Shown piece after piece: positions 8,206 through 18,494 of a stretch of DNA of 64,000 nt. A program made the translations under genes and the position numbers. The stretch's first letter is position 1; each line of letters opens with the position of its first letter. The DNA comes from Ligilactobacillus aviarius subsp. aviarius DSM 20655 (GTDB lineage Bacteria > Bacillota > Bacilli > Lactobacillales > Lactobacillaceae), in assembly GCF_001436315.1 (NCBI RefSeq), contig NZ_AYZA01000008.1, positions 1 through 64,000 of the forward strand, in the 5' to 3' direction. The notes below the pieces were generated by a model, which worked only from the letters and a program-made list of their open reading frames with translations, did not search any database and was not told the origin of the DNA.

Positions 8206-9526
8206 GGAGTAATTTAGCCGCCTTTCGGTTTAAACTTTTTATTTGCCTTGCAGCTTGCTGAACCTTTAAAGAATAATATCTGATTACAAAATATACATCT
8301 CCGGTTGGCCGCTCCCGACTACGTCCGACCCGGCCAGCAATTTGAACCAACGATGACCGTGAAAAATTCGAATCATTGGCATCCCAGACCATTAAATCCA
8401 AATTTTTAAACGTCACGCCCCGCTCTAAAATCGTCGTCGTTACTAAATACCGATATTCTCCATCCCGCAACCGCTGCACCTTTTCGAGACGCTGCGGATC
8501 ATTGGCATGGACTGTGTCCCCGGTTACCGTTGAAGGGACAACTTTTTGGATTGCTTCATAAAGCGGCGCAAGAAGTTTCACCCGGGGGACAAAAATTAAA
8601 AACGGCGTTTGTTGCGCAACCCATTTGAGAATGATTTTCCAAAGCTTAGATGACAGCTTTTGGTGCTCGACCTGCCGTTCCATTTGACGTTCGACCATAA
8701 ACTTAACTTCAGGAAGCTGATGCTGATGAAACCGTAATGGCAGGTAGTCAAGGGTCAGCTGACGTTTTCGAATCATTTTCATCGAATTTTCGTCTGGCGT
8801 CGCCGTTAAATAAAGCATTACACCGTTTTCCTTACACGCATTCTTTGCCCCGGCTGCAAGGCTTAAATTATTTACGTATGGAAACGAATCGACTTCATCG
8901 ATGACTAAAACATCAAATGCATGATAAAACTTCATTAACTGGTGGGTCGTACACACCGTCAGCTGCGAATAAAAATATTGATTTGCCTGCCCGTGAAGCA
9001 GCAAACAATCAACGTTTGCAAACGCTGCTTGGATTCGCGGAAATAATTCATTGCAAACATCGATTCGCGGCGAGGCAAGCGCAATTCTTTTCCCCTGCCG
9101 AATACTTTCCGTCAACATCGGAAACAACATTTCCGTTTTCCCCGCCCCGGTAACTGCCCAAACCAAATGATTCTGTCGGTGTGCAGCCTTTTCAATCAGT
9201 TGCTGCGCGCATTGCGCTTGAAATGGCGAAAGCGTCCCTTTCCACGTTAAAATTTCAGCTGGAATGTCAAACTGGTTCGGCTCCTTAATCCGATAAAGTT
9301 TATTGCGATTCGTTAACCGTCCAAATTGAATACAGTTGCGACAATAATAATCACCGTTGGGCAACATTGCCTCCTTCAACGGTGTGCGTCCTAAACAACG
9401 TTGACAACATACTTCAGATCCAGATTTTAAAAGCGCATTCTCACCGATTAAATTTAATTGTATAATGTCATCAGGCGTTAGTTGACGGTCCGTTACTTGG
9501 CGACCGTATAATTGGGAAATCTCCAT
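8195..9526 (-). CDS. comFA: ComFA DNA translocase/helicase-like ATPase
   Basis: DEAD-box-type ATPase thought to pull transforming DNA into the cytoplasm. The ATG at 9526 is preferred: GTGGAGGG lies 6 bases ahead, whereas upstream in-frame starts would abut or precede that site. The 443-residue product has an N-terminal four-cysteine zinc motif (CCQRC ... CRNC), Walker A AVTGAGKTEML near 125, the DEVDSFPY box and helicase motif VI IAGRVGRS near 410. Its 5' end overlaps nothing important; yigZ starts 51 bases away on the other strand. Confidence 0.95.
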   Translation of the reverse strand: MEISQLYGRQVTDRQLTPDDIIQLNLIGENALLKSGSEVCCQRCLGRTPLKEAMLPNGDYYCRNCIQFGRLTNRNKLYRIKEPNQFDIPAEILTWKGTLSPFQAQCAQQLIEKAAHRQNHLVWAVTGAGKTEMLFPMLTESIRQGKRIALASPRIDVCNELFPRIQAAFANVDCLLLHGQANQYFYSQLTVCTTHQLMKFYHAFDVLVIDEVDSFPYVNNLSLAAGAKNACKENGVMLYLTATPDENSMKMIRKRQLTLDYLPLRFHQHQLPEVKFMVERQMERQVEHQKLSSKLWKIILKWVAQQTPFLIFVPRVKLLAPLYEAIQKVVPSTVTGDTVHANDPQRLEKVQRLRDGEYRYLVTTTILERGVTFKNLDLMVWDANDSNFSRSSLVQIAGRVGRSRERPTGDVYFVIRYYSLKVQQAARQIKSLNRKAAKLLHES

Positions 9527-9577
9527 TTTCATCCCTCCACTAATAACTACGCAATTGTTTATCATTTTGGAGCAATC

Positions 9578-10216
9578 ATGAAAGAAAATTATCGCACGAT
9601 TCGCCAGTCAGGGAATTTTTCGCAGATTATTAAAAAATCGGAATTCATCTGCTCAATTGCCCGCTGTCAATCAGAAAAAGAAGCCCTTGCCTTTATCGAT
9701 CAAATTTCAAATCAGCATAACAAAGCTCGCCATAATTGCTTTGCGTTTATGGTCGGATTAAACGATCAGATTCAACGTGCAAGTGATAACGGCGAGCCTT
9801 CCGGGACTGCCGGCGTTCCCATTTTAAACGCGCTCAAACAAAATCATTTGCATAACGTGGTCGCAGTCGTCACCCGTTACTTTGGCGGAATTAAATTAGG
9901 AACCGGCGGATTGATCAGGGCATATAACGGCACAACGGCCGAAGCGATTCGCCAAATCGGAATCGTTGAGCGCATCGGAATGAATGAGGTTCAGTTTCAG
10001 GTTGAATATTCGCGCTTTGAAAAGGTTAAATATTACTTAGAACAACATGATGTTCACCTTGCTTCAACTGATTATACGGAAAAAATTACCCTGACTGTTC
10101 TGCTTCCACATGCCGAAATCGACCATTTTGAAGAAGCCCTTCAAAACTTTCTCGGCGTTCAATTATCATTTACCATCGGCAAAGAAAGTTATGCTGATCA
10201 ACTAGTTGAAAAATAA
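9578..10216 (+). CDS. yigZ: YigZ family protein (UPF0029, IMPACT fold)
   Basis: Conserved protein of unclear function, related to eukaryotic IMPACT and to proline dipeptidase-type YigZ. The ATG at 9578 follows TTGGAG and gives 212 residues, the family size. The signature GEPSGTAGVPILNAL (about 72-86) and VTRYFGGIKLGTGGLIRAY (about 100-118) of the UPF0029 N-terminal domain are plain, followed by the EF-G domain IV-like UPF0029 C-terminal domain. It is divergent from comFA, an arrangement shared with Bacillus yvyE near comF. Confidence 0.94.
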   Translation: MKENYRTIRQSGNFSQIIKKSEFICSIARCQSEKEALAFIDQISNQHNKARHNCFAFMVGLNDQIQRASDNGEPSGTAGVPILNALKQNHLHNVVAVVTRYFGGIKLGTGGLIRAYNGTTAEAIRQIGIVERIGMNEVQFQVEYSRFEKVKYYLEQHDVHLASTDYTEKITLTVLLPHAEIDHFEEALQNFLGVQLSFTIGKESYADQLVEK

Positions 10217-10220
10217 AAAA

Positions 10221-10385
10221 ACGAGGTTGTGACATAAGTCGCAGCCTCGTTGCTATATCCGCATAATCGGGTTCCAAAACAAACGAGCTATGTGGAAAAT
10301 TCGAAAATCTTCGAATCTATGCTTCGCGATTCGTTCGCTTTTCTGCTTCCACCACGCTCGTTTTTAATGTTTTGTCACACCTTCT
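10221..10385. repeat. Multi-hairpin intergenic element with inverted ends
   Basis: Between convergent yigZ and tagO. The left end is a 13-bp hairpin (ACGAGGTTGTGAC / GTCGCAGCCTCGT with one mismatch) that works as a terminator. It is followed by a long nested fold: AAACGAGC (10281-10288 region) pairs with GCTCGTTT near 10357-10364, with GTGGAA/TTCCAC, TTCGAA..TTCGAA and CGAATC..GATTCG inside. The right end TGTCACACCTTC is the imperfect inverse of the left GAGGTTGTGACA. This looks like a small dispersed palindromic element (MITE- or BOX-like) that also serves as terminator for both genes. Confidence 0.55.
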
Positions 10386-11483
10386 CTATTCCTTACCGTT
10401 TTTATGTTCGCTTGATTTTAATACGATGCGTTTGATCAAATTCAAAAGCGGTTGGTGATTGCCGCCAACTAATCCAATCAACTCAACAAAAATTTCAAGT
10501 CCAAGCAGCGTTGCGATCGTCAGCAACAGTGAACCAAAAATATTTGAGATTGGGTAAAGCAATGAAATAAACGAGAAAATCAATGCGATTCCATAAATCA
10601 CCAGCACTGTTTGCCGGTGTGATAATCCCATTTGCATCAACCGGTGATGCAAGTGGTGCTTATCAGGTTTCATAATCGGTTTCTTATTTAATGCCCGTCG
10701 AATAATCGCAAAAACCGTATCTGTGATTGGAACTCCCAAAATAATTACCGGGATAATGATCGAAATAAACGTTGCGTTCTTTAATCCAAACAACGCAAAC
10801 ACCGAAATCATAAAGCCGATAAATAACGATCCGGTATCCCCAAGATAAATCGTTGCGGGGTGAAAGTTATATGGTAAAAAACCAATCAGCGCAGCCACCA
10901 GCGTTGCAATCATCAACGAAATAAACGTATTCGTAACGTTTAAAAAGAAATACCCGGTCAGTGCACTGGTTGTGAGGGCAATGATCGCAATCCCCGTTGC
11001 CAATCCATCAAGCCCGTCGATCAGGTTGATCGCGTTTGTAATTGCCAAGATCCAAATCAACGTGATCGGCAAGCTCAGCAATCCGAGCTTGACCGTTCCG
11101 GCAAATGGAATCGTCAACGTTGTCATTCGGATATGGGCAACATAGTAAACGACCAGGGCCGCCGTTGTTAATCCAATCAATTTTTGAAATGGTTTTAATT
11201 CATAAATGTCATCAATAATTCCTGTAATCAATACAATGCACTGCGCAATAAACAGCGCAATCATCATCCGCATTGGGTATTGGCCATGCAATAAAACAAA
11301 GTTTGTAAAGTTAAATGCAATAAAAATTGCTAAGCCACCCATCGTCGGCATTGTTTTCTTATTTACCCGGCGCGCATTCGGCTTATCAACCGCGCCCACG
11401 CGAAATGCAAGCTGCCGTACCACCGGAACAAGCAATGCAGAAATTAAAATTGTTGCGAAAATCGACGCAAAAATTTTATACAT
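10386..11483 (-). CDS. tagO: UDP-GlcNAc:undecaprenyl-phosphate GlcNAc-1-phosphate transferase
   Basis: Membrane enzyme that starts wall teichoic acid by putting GlcNAc-1-P on undecaprenyl phosphate. The ATG at 11483 follows AGAGGACATCCT and yields 365 residues with about ten membrane helices. Family motifs are visible: PTMGGLAIF, DDIYELKP (metal-binding aspartates), NAINLIDGLDGLATG, and YLGDTGSLFIGF. It is alone in its unit. TagA, the next enzyme of the pathway, starts at the right edge of the window. Confidence 0.93.
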   Translation of the reverse strand: MYKIFASIFATILISALLVPVVRQLAFRVGAVDKPNARRVNKKTMPTMGGLAIFIAFNFTNFVLLHGQYPMRMMIALFIAQCIVLITGIIDDIYELKPFQKLIGLTTAALVVYYVAHIRMTTLTIPFAGTVKLGLLSLPITLIWILAITNAINLIDGLDGLATGIAIIALTTSALTGYFFLNVTNTFISLMIATLVAALIGFLPYNFHPATIYLGDTGSLFIGFMISVFALFGLKNATFISIIIPVIILGVPITDTVFAIIRRALNKKPIMKPDKHHLHHRLMQMGLSHRQTVLVIYGIALIFSFISLLYPISNIFGSLLLTIATLLGLEIFVELIGLVGGNHQPLLNLIKRIVLKSSEHKNGKE

Positions 11484-11659
11484 AGGATGTCCTCTTTCTG
11501 TTATCCGTATCATCAATTCGACACGATACTACCTGATATCATATCATAATTAACCTGCCAAGGGGGATGAATATTGAAAATCACACCTTAATTTTCAAAT
11601 TAAATTCACGTTTAAAGTTCAATATGATACGATACATGGAAGAGAAAGAAGGAATTTTT

Positions 11660-12349
11660 ATGCAATATGATACCTTGCTTTTTGACATTGACAATACATT
11701 ACTTGATTTTGAAGCTGACGAAAGCCAGGCTTTAAAACGTCTTTTTGATTTTGTCGGAATTGAATTGACCGCTGACCTTCATCAAAAATATTCAGCTTAT
11801 AATCAAAGTCTTTGGCGAAAACTGGAACGCAATGAAATTACCCGTGAAGAACTCCTTGCCACCCGTTTCAACGTCTTCTTTAAGGAAAACTTCAACCGCG
11901 ATGTAACGGACTTAAATTTAAATGACCGGTACATTAATTACCTAAGCGACGGTCACGATTTAATGCCGCATGCTACCGAACTTCTTCAACTGCTTGAGCA
12001 GGATCCAGCAATTCGGCTTGAAGTTGCCACCAATGGCGTTCCGCAAACCCAATACAAACGCCTTAAGGAAGCCGAAATTATGAATTACTTTGATCAAGTT
12101 TTCGTTTCCCAAGAAATCGGCGTCAATAAACCCAACATTGAATTTTACAATTATATCGAAGATCATCTTGAAAACTTTGATGCTCGCCGAACATTGATGA
12201 TCGGCGATTCACTTACATCTGATATTCAAGGCGGTAATAATGCCAACATCGACACGGTATGGTTCAATCCGCAACACCTTGAAAATTCATCATCGGCCCA
12301 GCCAACTTATGAAATTGATGATTTATTACAAATTAAGAAACTTATCTAA
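11660..12349 (+). CDS. HAD-superfamily hydrolase, YjjG-type
   Basis: Predicted phosphatase, most like the YjjG/YfnB noncanonical pyrimidine nucleotidase group. The ATG at 11660 follows GAAGGAA and starts MQYDTLLFDIDNTLLDF, carrying motif I DxD at residues 9-11; motif II is VATNG (near 115), the conserved lysine is in EIGVNKPN, and motif III/IV is MIGDSLTSDIQGG near 178. The alpha-helical C1 cap lies between motifs I and II. Length 229 fits. Substrate cannot be told from sequence. Confidence 0.9.
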   Translation: MQYDTLLFDIDNTLLDFEADESQALKRLFDFVGIELTADLHQKYSAYNQSLWRKLERNEITREELLATRFNVFFKENFNRDVTDLNLNDRYINYLSDGHDLMPHATELLQLLEQDPAIRLEVATNGVPQTQYKRLKEAEIMNYFDQVFVSQEIGVNKPNIEFYNYIEDHLENFDARRTLMIGDSLTSDIQGGNNANIDTVWFNPQHLENSSSAQPTYEIDDLLQIKKLI

Positions 12350-12358
12350 ATAAACAAA

Positions 12359-12390
12359 AAAACAGTGTGATTTTTCAATCACACTGTTTT
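12359..12390. terminator. Bidirectional terminator between the HAD gene and groEL
   Basis: Stem AACAGTGTGATT with its complement around a TTTC loop, A-run on the left and T-run on the right, so both convergent genes are served. Confidence 0.88.
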
Positions 12391-12409
12391 TATTTCAAAT
12401 TATCAGATT

Positions 12410-14035
<1,626 letters not shown>

Positions 14036-14055
14036 TCACCTCTAAGTAAATTTAA

Positions 14056-14340
14056 TTAGTCTACGATTGCCATGATGTCGCTATCACGGACAATTAAATA
14101 ATCTTCACCATCGTACTTAACTTCAGTACCTGCATATTTATCAAATAAGACTTTATCGTCAACTTTTACACTAGGAACAGCCTTTTGACCGTTATCTAAC
14201 ATCTTACCATCGCCAACTGCGATTACTTTTCCGGTTTGTGGCTTTTCCTTAGCATTGCTTGCTAAAACAATTCCGCCAACGGTTTCTTCTTTTTCTTTTT
14301 CAACTTTTAAGACTACACGGTCTCCTAATGGTTTAAGCAC
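14056..14340 (-). CDS. groES: Co-chaperonin GroES
   Basis: Lid of the GroEL chamber. GTG at 14340 is the likely start: it follows TGGAGGGATTTATT with good spacing and gives the family-typical 94 residues beginning [10 protein letters not shown]. The in-frame ATG at 14355 lies inside that ribosome site and would add residues absent from the family. The mobile loop (about 17-32) and the [14 protein letters not shown] segment are present. First gene of the groES-groEL operon. Confidence 0.97.
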   Translation of the reverse strand: MLKPLGDRVVLKVEKEKEETVGGIVLASNAKEKPQTGKVIAVGDGKMLDNGQKAVPSVKVDDKVLFDKYAGTEVKYDGEDYLIVRDSDIMAIVD

Positions 14341-14358
14341 AATAAATCCCTCCATTTT

Positions 14359-14385
14359 TTAGCACTCGATAGCTCTAAGTGCTAA
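14359..14385. promoter_or_regulatory. CIRCE element in the groES leader
   Basis: TTAGCACTC, a nine-base spacer and AAGTGCTAA match the HrcA operator TTAGCACTC-N9-GAGTGCTAA with one mismatch. It sits in the transcribed leader just before the groES ribosome site. Confidence 0.93.
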
Positions 14386-14400
14386 CTGATTACAACTATT

Positions 14401-14429
14401 ACTATATACGCTTTGTTTCTAAAAAGCAA
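14401..14429 (-). promoter_or_regulatory. Promoter of groES-groEL
   Basis: Minus-strand TTGCTT (14424-14429) and TATAGT (14401-14406) with a 17-base spacer. One CIRCE lies on each side of it. Confidence 0.8.
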
Positions 14430-14436
14430 GGATTTT

Positions 14437-14463
14437 TTATCACTCGAACATCGAGAGTGCTAA
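14437..14463. promoter_or_regulatory. Second CIRCE element between groES and the CPBP protease gene
   Basis: TTATCACTC, nine bases, GAGTGCTAA: one mismatch to the HrcA operator. It lies upstream of the groES -35 box and directly upstream of a possible plus-strand promoter (TTTGAT 14471-14476, TACAAT 14493-14498, spacer 16) for the divergent gene. Confidence 0.88.
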
Positions 14464-14534
14464 TTTAATTTTTGATGATGGCTGAAACATGCTACAATAC
14501 AAGTAAATTCACAATAACGAAAGAAGTTGAACTC

Positions 14535-15170
14535 ATGGCAATTGAGAAGAATTCACTCTCAATTTTGATTAGCTACTTAGCCCTAATGATTGCCCAAATG
14601 CTTGCGCAAAAACTTTGCTGGGGAACGCAGATGCTTTACCCCGTTTTAACCGTGATCGGTTTGCTGGGAGCATTAATTATTTGGAAACTGAACCAAAAAT
14701 ACAGTTATCAAAATATCATTGAAGAAAAGCAATCCAACCTTAAAAAGACTATTTTATGGGGATTAAGCGGTGCGTTGCTGGTCATTTTAGGTCAGGCAGC
14801 AACCCTAACGCTTGCCCACGTTCTTTTTCATCAATCACTGATTTCGCAAAATACGAATGCCCTAATCACCGTTTTTCATCATTCGCCAATTTATCTGCTT
14901 GATATCGTGATTGCGACCCCCATTGTTGAAGAACTGATTTTCAGAAAAATTTTCTTTGGAAACTTAACTTACTATTTTAAGCCATGGATCGCCGCAATCA
15001 TTTCAAGTTTTCTCTTTGTGATTGCCCACCATGATGGTCATTTTCTCACGTATTTTGTTATGGGATGTATTTTTGAATTCATCTATTATAAAGCACACGA
15101 TATTCGGGCATCAATGATCGCCCACGCGGGATTAAATTTAATTACCCTTCTTTTATGGGGAATTCACTAA
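14535..15170 (+). CDS. CPBP-family intramembrane metalloprotease (YdiL-like)
   Basis: Predicted membrane protease of the CAAX-prenyl/bacteriocin-processing (Abi) family. The start at 14535 (MAIEKNSLSIL) is chosen over an upstream in-frame ATG because it follows AAAGAAG at usable distance and gives 211 residues. Five or more membrane helices are visible. Active-site motifs are EELIFRK (motif 1, near 136-142), FVIAHHDGH (motif 2) and HAGLNLI (motif 4). It occupies the place of B. subtilis ydiL next to groES. Members act in immunity or protein maturation; substrate is unknown. Confidence 0.85.
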   Translation: MAIEKNSLSILISYLALMIAQMLAQKLCWGTQMLYPVLTVIGLLGALIIWKLNQKYSYQNIIEEKQSNLKKTILWGLSGALLVILGQAATLTLAHVLFHQSLISQNTNALITVFHHSPIYLLDIVIATPIVEELIFRKIFFGNLTYYFKPWIAAIISSFLFVIAHHDGHFLTYFVMGCIFEFIYYKAHDIRASMIAHAGLNLITLLLWGIH

Positions 15171-15226
15171 AAAGAATTTGACGTGATAAAATAGGAAACA
15201 GGACTTTTTAGAAAGCAGGTGACATT

Positions 15227-17182
15227 TTGCTCCTTCTTCAAGCACAACACGTCGCACGCCACTTTGGAGCGGATGTTTTATTCGAAGACGTTAACCTTGA
15301 TATTCAGGACCACTCCCGGATCGCCCTTGTCGGCCGGAATGGTGCTGGAAAATCAACCCTGATCAAAATGATTATCGGTGAACAGGAGCCAAGTGAAGGC
15401 CAAATCGTAAAGAAAAAGGGCCTTTCAATCGGCTATCTTGCCCAGAATACCGGTTTAGAATCTAATCAAAAAATTTATGATGAAATGGAAAGTGTTTTCC
15501 AACCATTAATTGAAATGGAAAACCAGATCCATCAGCTTGAAAGTCAAATTGCGGACCCGAATGCCGATTCGGAATCAGCAGCTTACCAGCAGCTTTTGAA
15601 AAATTATGATCAGCTGATGCACGACTTTAAAGAACAAAACGGCTATGGCTATGAAAATGAAATTAAAGCTGTTTTACACGGATTAGGCTTTGAAGATTCC
15701 GACTTTGACCGTCCTGTCAGTTCACTTTCCGGTGGTCAAAAGACCCGGTTGGCCCTTGCCAAACTCTTGCTTGAAAAACGCGACCTCTTGATCTTGGACG
15801 AACCAACAAACCATTTGGACATTGACACCCTTACCTGGCTTGAAGGTTACATCCAAAATTATACGGGCGCATTGCTGATCGTTTCGCACGACCGGTACTT
15901 TTTAGACCGGATCGTCAACGAGGTCTACGAAATCAGCCATCATAAGTCAAGTCACTATACCGGCAATTACAGCCAATATATTAAAGAAAAAGATGCCCGG
16001 CTAAAAGCTCAATGGAAAGCGTATGAAAAACAGCAAGCCGAAATCAGCCACCTTAAAGACTTTGTTAATAAAAATATTGTCCGGGCTTCAACAACTAAAC
16101 GGGCTCAAAGCAAACGCAAGCAACTTGATAAGATCGACCGGCTTGAACGCCCCGAGGGATATGAAAAAGGTCCCCACTTTGAATTCACGAGTGATCAGGA
16201 AAGCGGCGACATCGTTCTTCAAGTTGAAGACGGCGCCATTGGTTATGACCAGCAAATTCTTGCTGAACCAATCAACTTTGAGCTGCGGAAACACAAGGTG
16301 CTTGCCATTGTCGGGCCAAACGGAATTGGAAAATCAACCCTTCTGAAGAGTATTTTAGGGCAAATTCCATTTATTAAAGGCAGCGCCCGGTTCGGCACCA
16401 ACGTCCATCCTGGATACTATGATCAGGAACAGCAAAACCTTCATGAAAATAAGACGGTTTTAAATGAAATTTGGGATGAACACCCGACAACTCCGGAAAA
16501 AGATATTCGTTCAATCTTAGGAAGTTTTCTTTTCCAAGGTGACGCCGTTCAAAAGATGGTTCATAGCCTTTCCGGAGGGGAAAAGGCCCGCTTGATGCTG
16601 ACAAAGCTCGCTATGCGGCACGATAATTTCTTGATTCTTGATGAACCGACGAACCACTTAGACATCGAAAGTAAAGAAGTTTTAGAAAAGGCATTATTAA
16701 ATTTCAACGGAACGGTGCTGTTTGTTTCACACGACCGGTACTTTATTAATAAAGTTGCCACCGAAGTGATTGAAATTAGTCCAGAAGGCAGCACCCTTTA
16801 TCTTGGAAATTATGACTACTACGTTGAAAAGAAACAGGAACAAGAAATGCTTGCCCAAGCAGCGGCTGCAAAGGAAACCCCCGCTTCAGCCGAACAACCG
16901 AAGCAACCGTCCTCCGGAATGCAAAACTATAAGCAAAGCAAGGAACGGCAAAAACAAGAACGGAAGCTCCGCCGAACAGTTGATAAACTTGAAAATCAAG
17001 TTGCCGACCTTGAAGATCAGAAAACAGCAATCGAACAGCAAATGACTGATCCGGAAGTCTTTAGTGACGTTGCCAAAATGCAGGAGCTGCAAAAACAACT
17101 TGAAAAGGTAACAACTGACCTTTCAGCTGCTGAAGATGAGTGGGAAGAAAAATTACTCGAACTTGATGAATTTGAAGACTAA
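15227..17182 (+). CDS. ydiF: ABC-F ATPase, YdiF-type ribosome-associated protein
   Basis: Soluble tandem ATPase of the ABC-F family that acts at the ribosomal E site. TTG at 15227 is the likely start, preceded by AGGTGAC. The 651 residues hold NBD1 (Walker A GRNGAGKST near 36, signature LSGGQKTRLALAK, Walker B LLILDEPTNHLD), the arm/linker rich in charged helix (about 245-310), NBD2 (GPNGIGKST, LSGGEKARLML, LILDEPTNHLD) and a C-terminal coiled coil (about 560-650). Position beside the CPBP gene, groES and tsaD matches B. subtilis ydiF. Antibiotic resistance is not indicated. Confidence 0.9.
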   Translation: MLLLQAQHVARHFGADVLFEDVNLDIQDHSRIALVGRNGAGKSTLIKMIIGEQEPSEGQIVKKKGLSIGYLAQNTGLESNQKIYDEMESVFQPLIEMENQIHQLESQIADPNADSESAAYQQLLKNYDQLMHDFKEQNGYGYENEIKAVLHGLGFEDSDFDRPVSSLSGGQKTRLALAKLLLEKRDLLILDEPTNHLDIDTLTWLEGYIQNYTGALLIVSHDRYFLDRIVNEVYEISHHKSSHYTGNYSQYIKEKDARLKAQWKAYEKQQAEISHLKDFVNKNIVRASTTKRAQSKRKQLDKIDRLERPEGYEKGPHFEFTSDQESGDIVLQVEDGAIGYDQQILAEPINFELRKHKVLAIVGPNGIGKSTLLKSILGQIPFIKGSARFGTNVHPGYYDQEQQNLHENKTVLNEIWDEHPTTPEKDIRSILGSFLFQGDAVQKMVHSLSGGEKARLMLTKLAMRHDNFLILDEPTNHLDIESKEVLEKALLNFNGTVLFVSHDRYFINKVATEVIEISPEGSTLYLGNYDYYVEKKQEQEMLAQAAAAKETPASAEQPKQPSSGMQNYKQSKERQKQERKLRRTVDKLENQVADLEDQKTAIEQQMTDPEVFSDVAKMQELQKQLEKVTTDLSAAEDEWEEKLLELDEFED

Positions 17183-17217
17183 AAAATCAGTGACTTCACA
17201 AAAGTCACTGATTTTTT
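17183..17217. terminator. Bidirectional terminator between ydiF and the MFS gene
   Basis: Stem AATCAGTGACTT and its complement with a short loop, flanked by A-run and T-run. Confidence 0.88.
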
Positions 17218-18401
17218 TAATAAATTTTTTCTTCGCGTTCCAATAAAAGGTTGGCAATCGTCATGATAACAATCAATCCCAAGAAGCATGCCGTTACAAA
17301 CGTCCACGAATGGAATAGTGTATGACCGTACCCAAATAAAAACGGTCCAACCGAAGCAATCAAATAACCGCCTGATTGGCTCATTCCGGATAATTCCGCA
17401 CTGTGTTCCGGAGTGGTTGCCTTTAATGAAAACGTCGTCATCAAGTATGGGAATAGGGCTCCAGCAGCACACCCGATCAATAAACTGACAATTAACCAAT
17501 ATGTAAAGGATGATTGTTGCCAGAAAAGCATCACGATTCCAATGATTCCCAGAGCATCAAAGAATCCCATCAACAACTGGCGTTTGCGCAGCGAAATGGC
17601 TTCAACAATTGCCGGTAAAACGAGTGCAAGCGGAATTCCAATTAATGAATAAATTCCTGACAAGTTTCCGGCAAGGGTTTGCGAAAGTCCGGCTTCCGTT
17701 GCCATTGTTGGCAGCCACGTTAACCCAGTATAAAATAACAAAGACTGCAAACCGCTAAATACAAGCATGATCCAAGCTTTCGGGGTCCGCCATGCTGATT
17801 CGCGGTGCTTGGTTTGTTTTTGCTCATCCGTCGAAGAATGGACTTGAACTTGCTTTTCACGTTTAATATTCGGTAACCAAATTACGAACGTAATTGCTAA
17901 CAAAACGGTCAATACAATAATGACCATTTGCCATGAGCTATGTTGGGTAATCGGAACTGCCAATGCCGACATTAACGCGGTGGCACAGGTCATCACGGTC
18001 GTGTAAATCGCTGTCAGTTTGCCGATCTTATTTGGAAAATACGTCATTACCGCTGACGGCATCAAAACATTTAGCATTGCGATGCCGATTCCAATCAACG
18101 CGGTTCCGATAAACAGGAACGGAACATTCACGATTCGAAGTAACGATCCGATCATCAATAAGATCAACACCCCGGCAAATGTTCGGGCAATTCCGAATTT
18201 CTGGGCAATCCGCGGCGCAATCGGCGAAAAAATTGCAAACATCAGCAACGGAATCGTTGTTAAAATTCCCAACGAACTGACACTAATATGCAGCCCGCGG
18301 GCAATGTCCGTTAAAATTGGTGGAATTGACGTGAATGGAACCCGCAAAATCAGCCCCATCATGATCAATCCGAAAAATAAAAATTTTGAACTCTTCTTCA
18401 T
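17217..18401 (-). CDS. MFS transporter, CynX/NimT-like
   Basis: Twelve-helix major facilitator of 394 residues. The sequence resembles the CynX/NimT group (cyanate or 2-nitroimidazole transporter-like): N-terminal RVPFTSIPPILTDIARGLHIS, a central basic loop (KREKQVQVHSSTDEQKQTKHRE, about 175-196) between helices 6 and 7, and the conserved LSGMSQSGGYLIASVGPF in helix 10-11. Substrate cannot be predicted. It interrupts the ydiF-tsaD neighbourhood known from Bacillus, so it is probably a later insertion into the block. Confidence 0.85.
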   Translation of the reverse strand: MKKSSKFLFFGLIMMGLILRVPFTSIPPILTDIARGLHISVSSLGILTTIPLLMFAIFSPIAPRIAQKFGIARTFAGVLILLMIGSLLRIVNVPFLFIGTALIGIGIAMLNVLMPSAVMTYFPNKIGKLTAIYTTVMTCATALMSALAVPITQHSSWQMVIIVLTVLLAITFVIWLPNIKREKQVQVHSSTDEQKQTKHRESAWRTPKAWIMLVFSGLQSLLFYTGLTWLPTMATEAGLSQTLAGNLSGIYSLIGIPLALVLPAIVEAISLRKRQLLMGFFDALGIIGIVMLFWQQSSFTYWLIVSLLIGCAAGALFPYLMTTFSLKATTPEHSAELSGMSQSGGYLIASVGPFLFGYGHTLFHSWTFVTACFLGLIVIMTIANLLLEREEKIY

Positions 18402-18410
18402 CGTAATCTC

Positions 18411-18476
18411 TTTTCTAAAAAGAAAACCATATCCTTTGCGAGCAAATGTTTAACAAAACATCACCGTCAGATATGG
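18411..18476 (-). terminator. Probable terminator of tsaB-rimI-tsaD
   Basis: On the minus strand CCATATC and GATATGG arms (18427-18433 and 18470-18476) enclose an inner hairpin ATGTTT/AAACAT, followed by TTTTCTTTTT. It ends tsaD transcripts just before the MFS gene. Confidence 0.5.
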
Positions 18477-18494
18477 CTCTCTTACTTATTTATT

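Noticed and set aside
9527-9565. Upstream start of comFA
   Set aside because: The earlier codons lie before the GTGGAGGG ribosome site; the ATG at 9526 has proper spacing.
15227-17182. Antibiotic-resistance ABC-F (Vga/Lsa/OptrA type)
   Set aside because: Long C-terminal coiled coil and the groEL/tsaD neighbourhood point to housekeeping YdiF.
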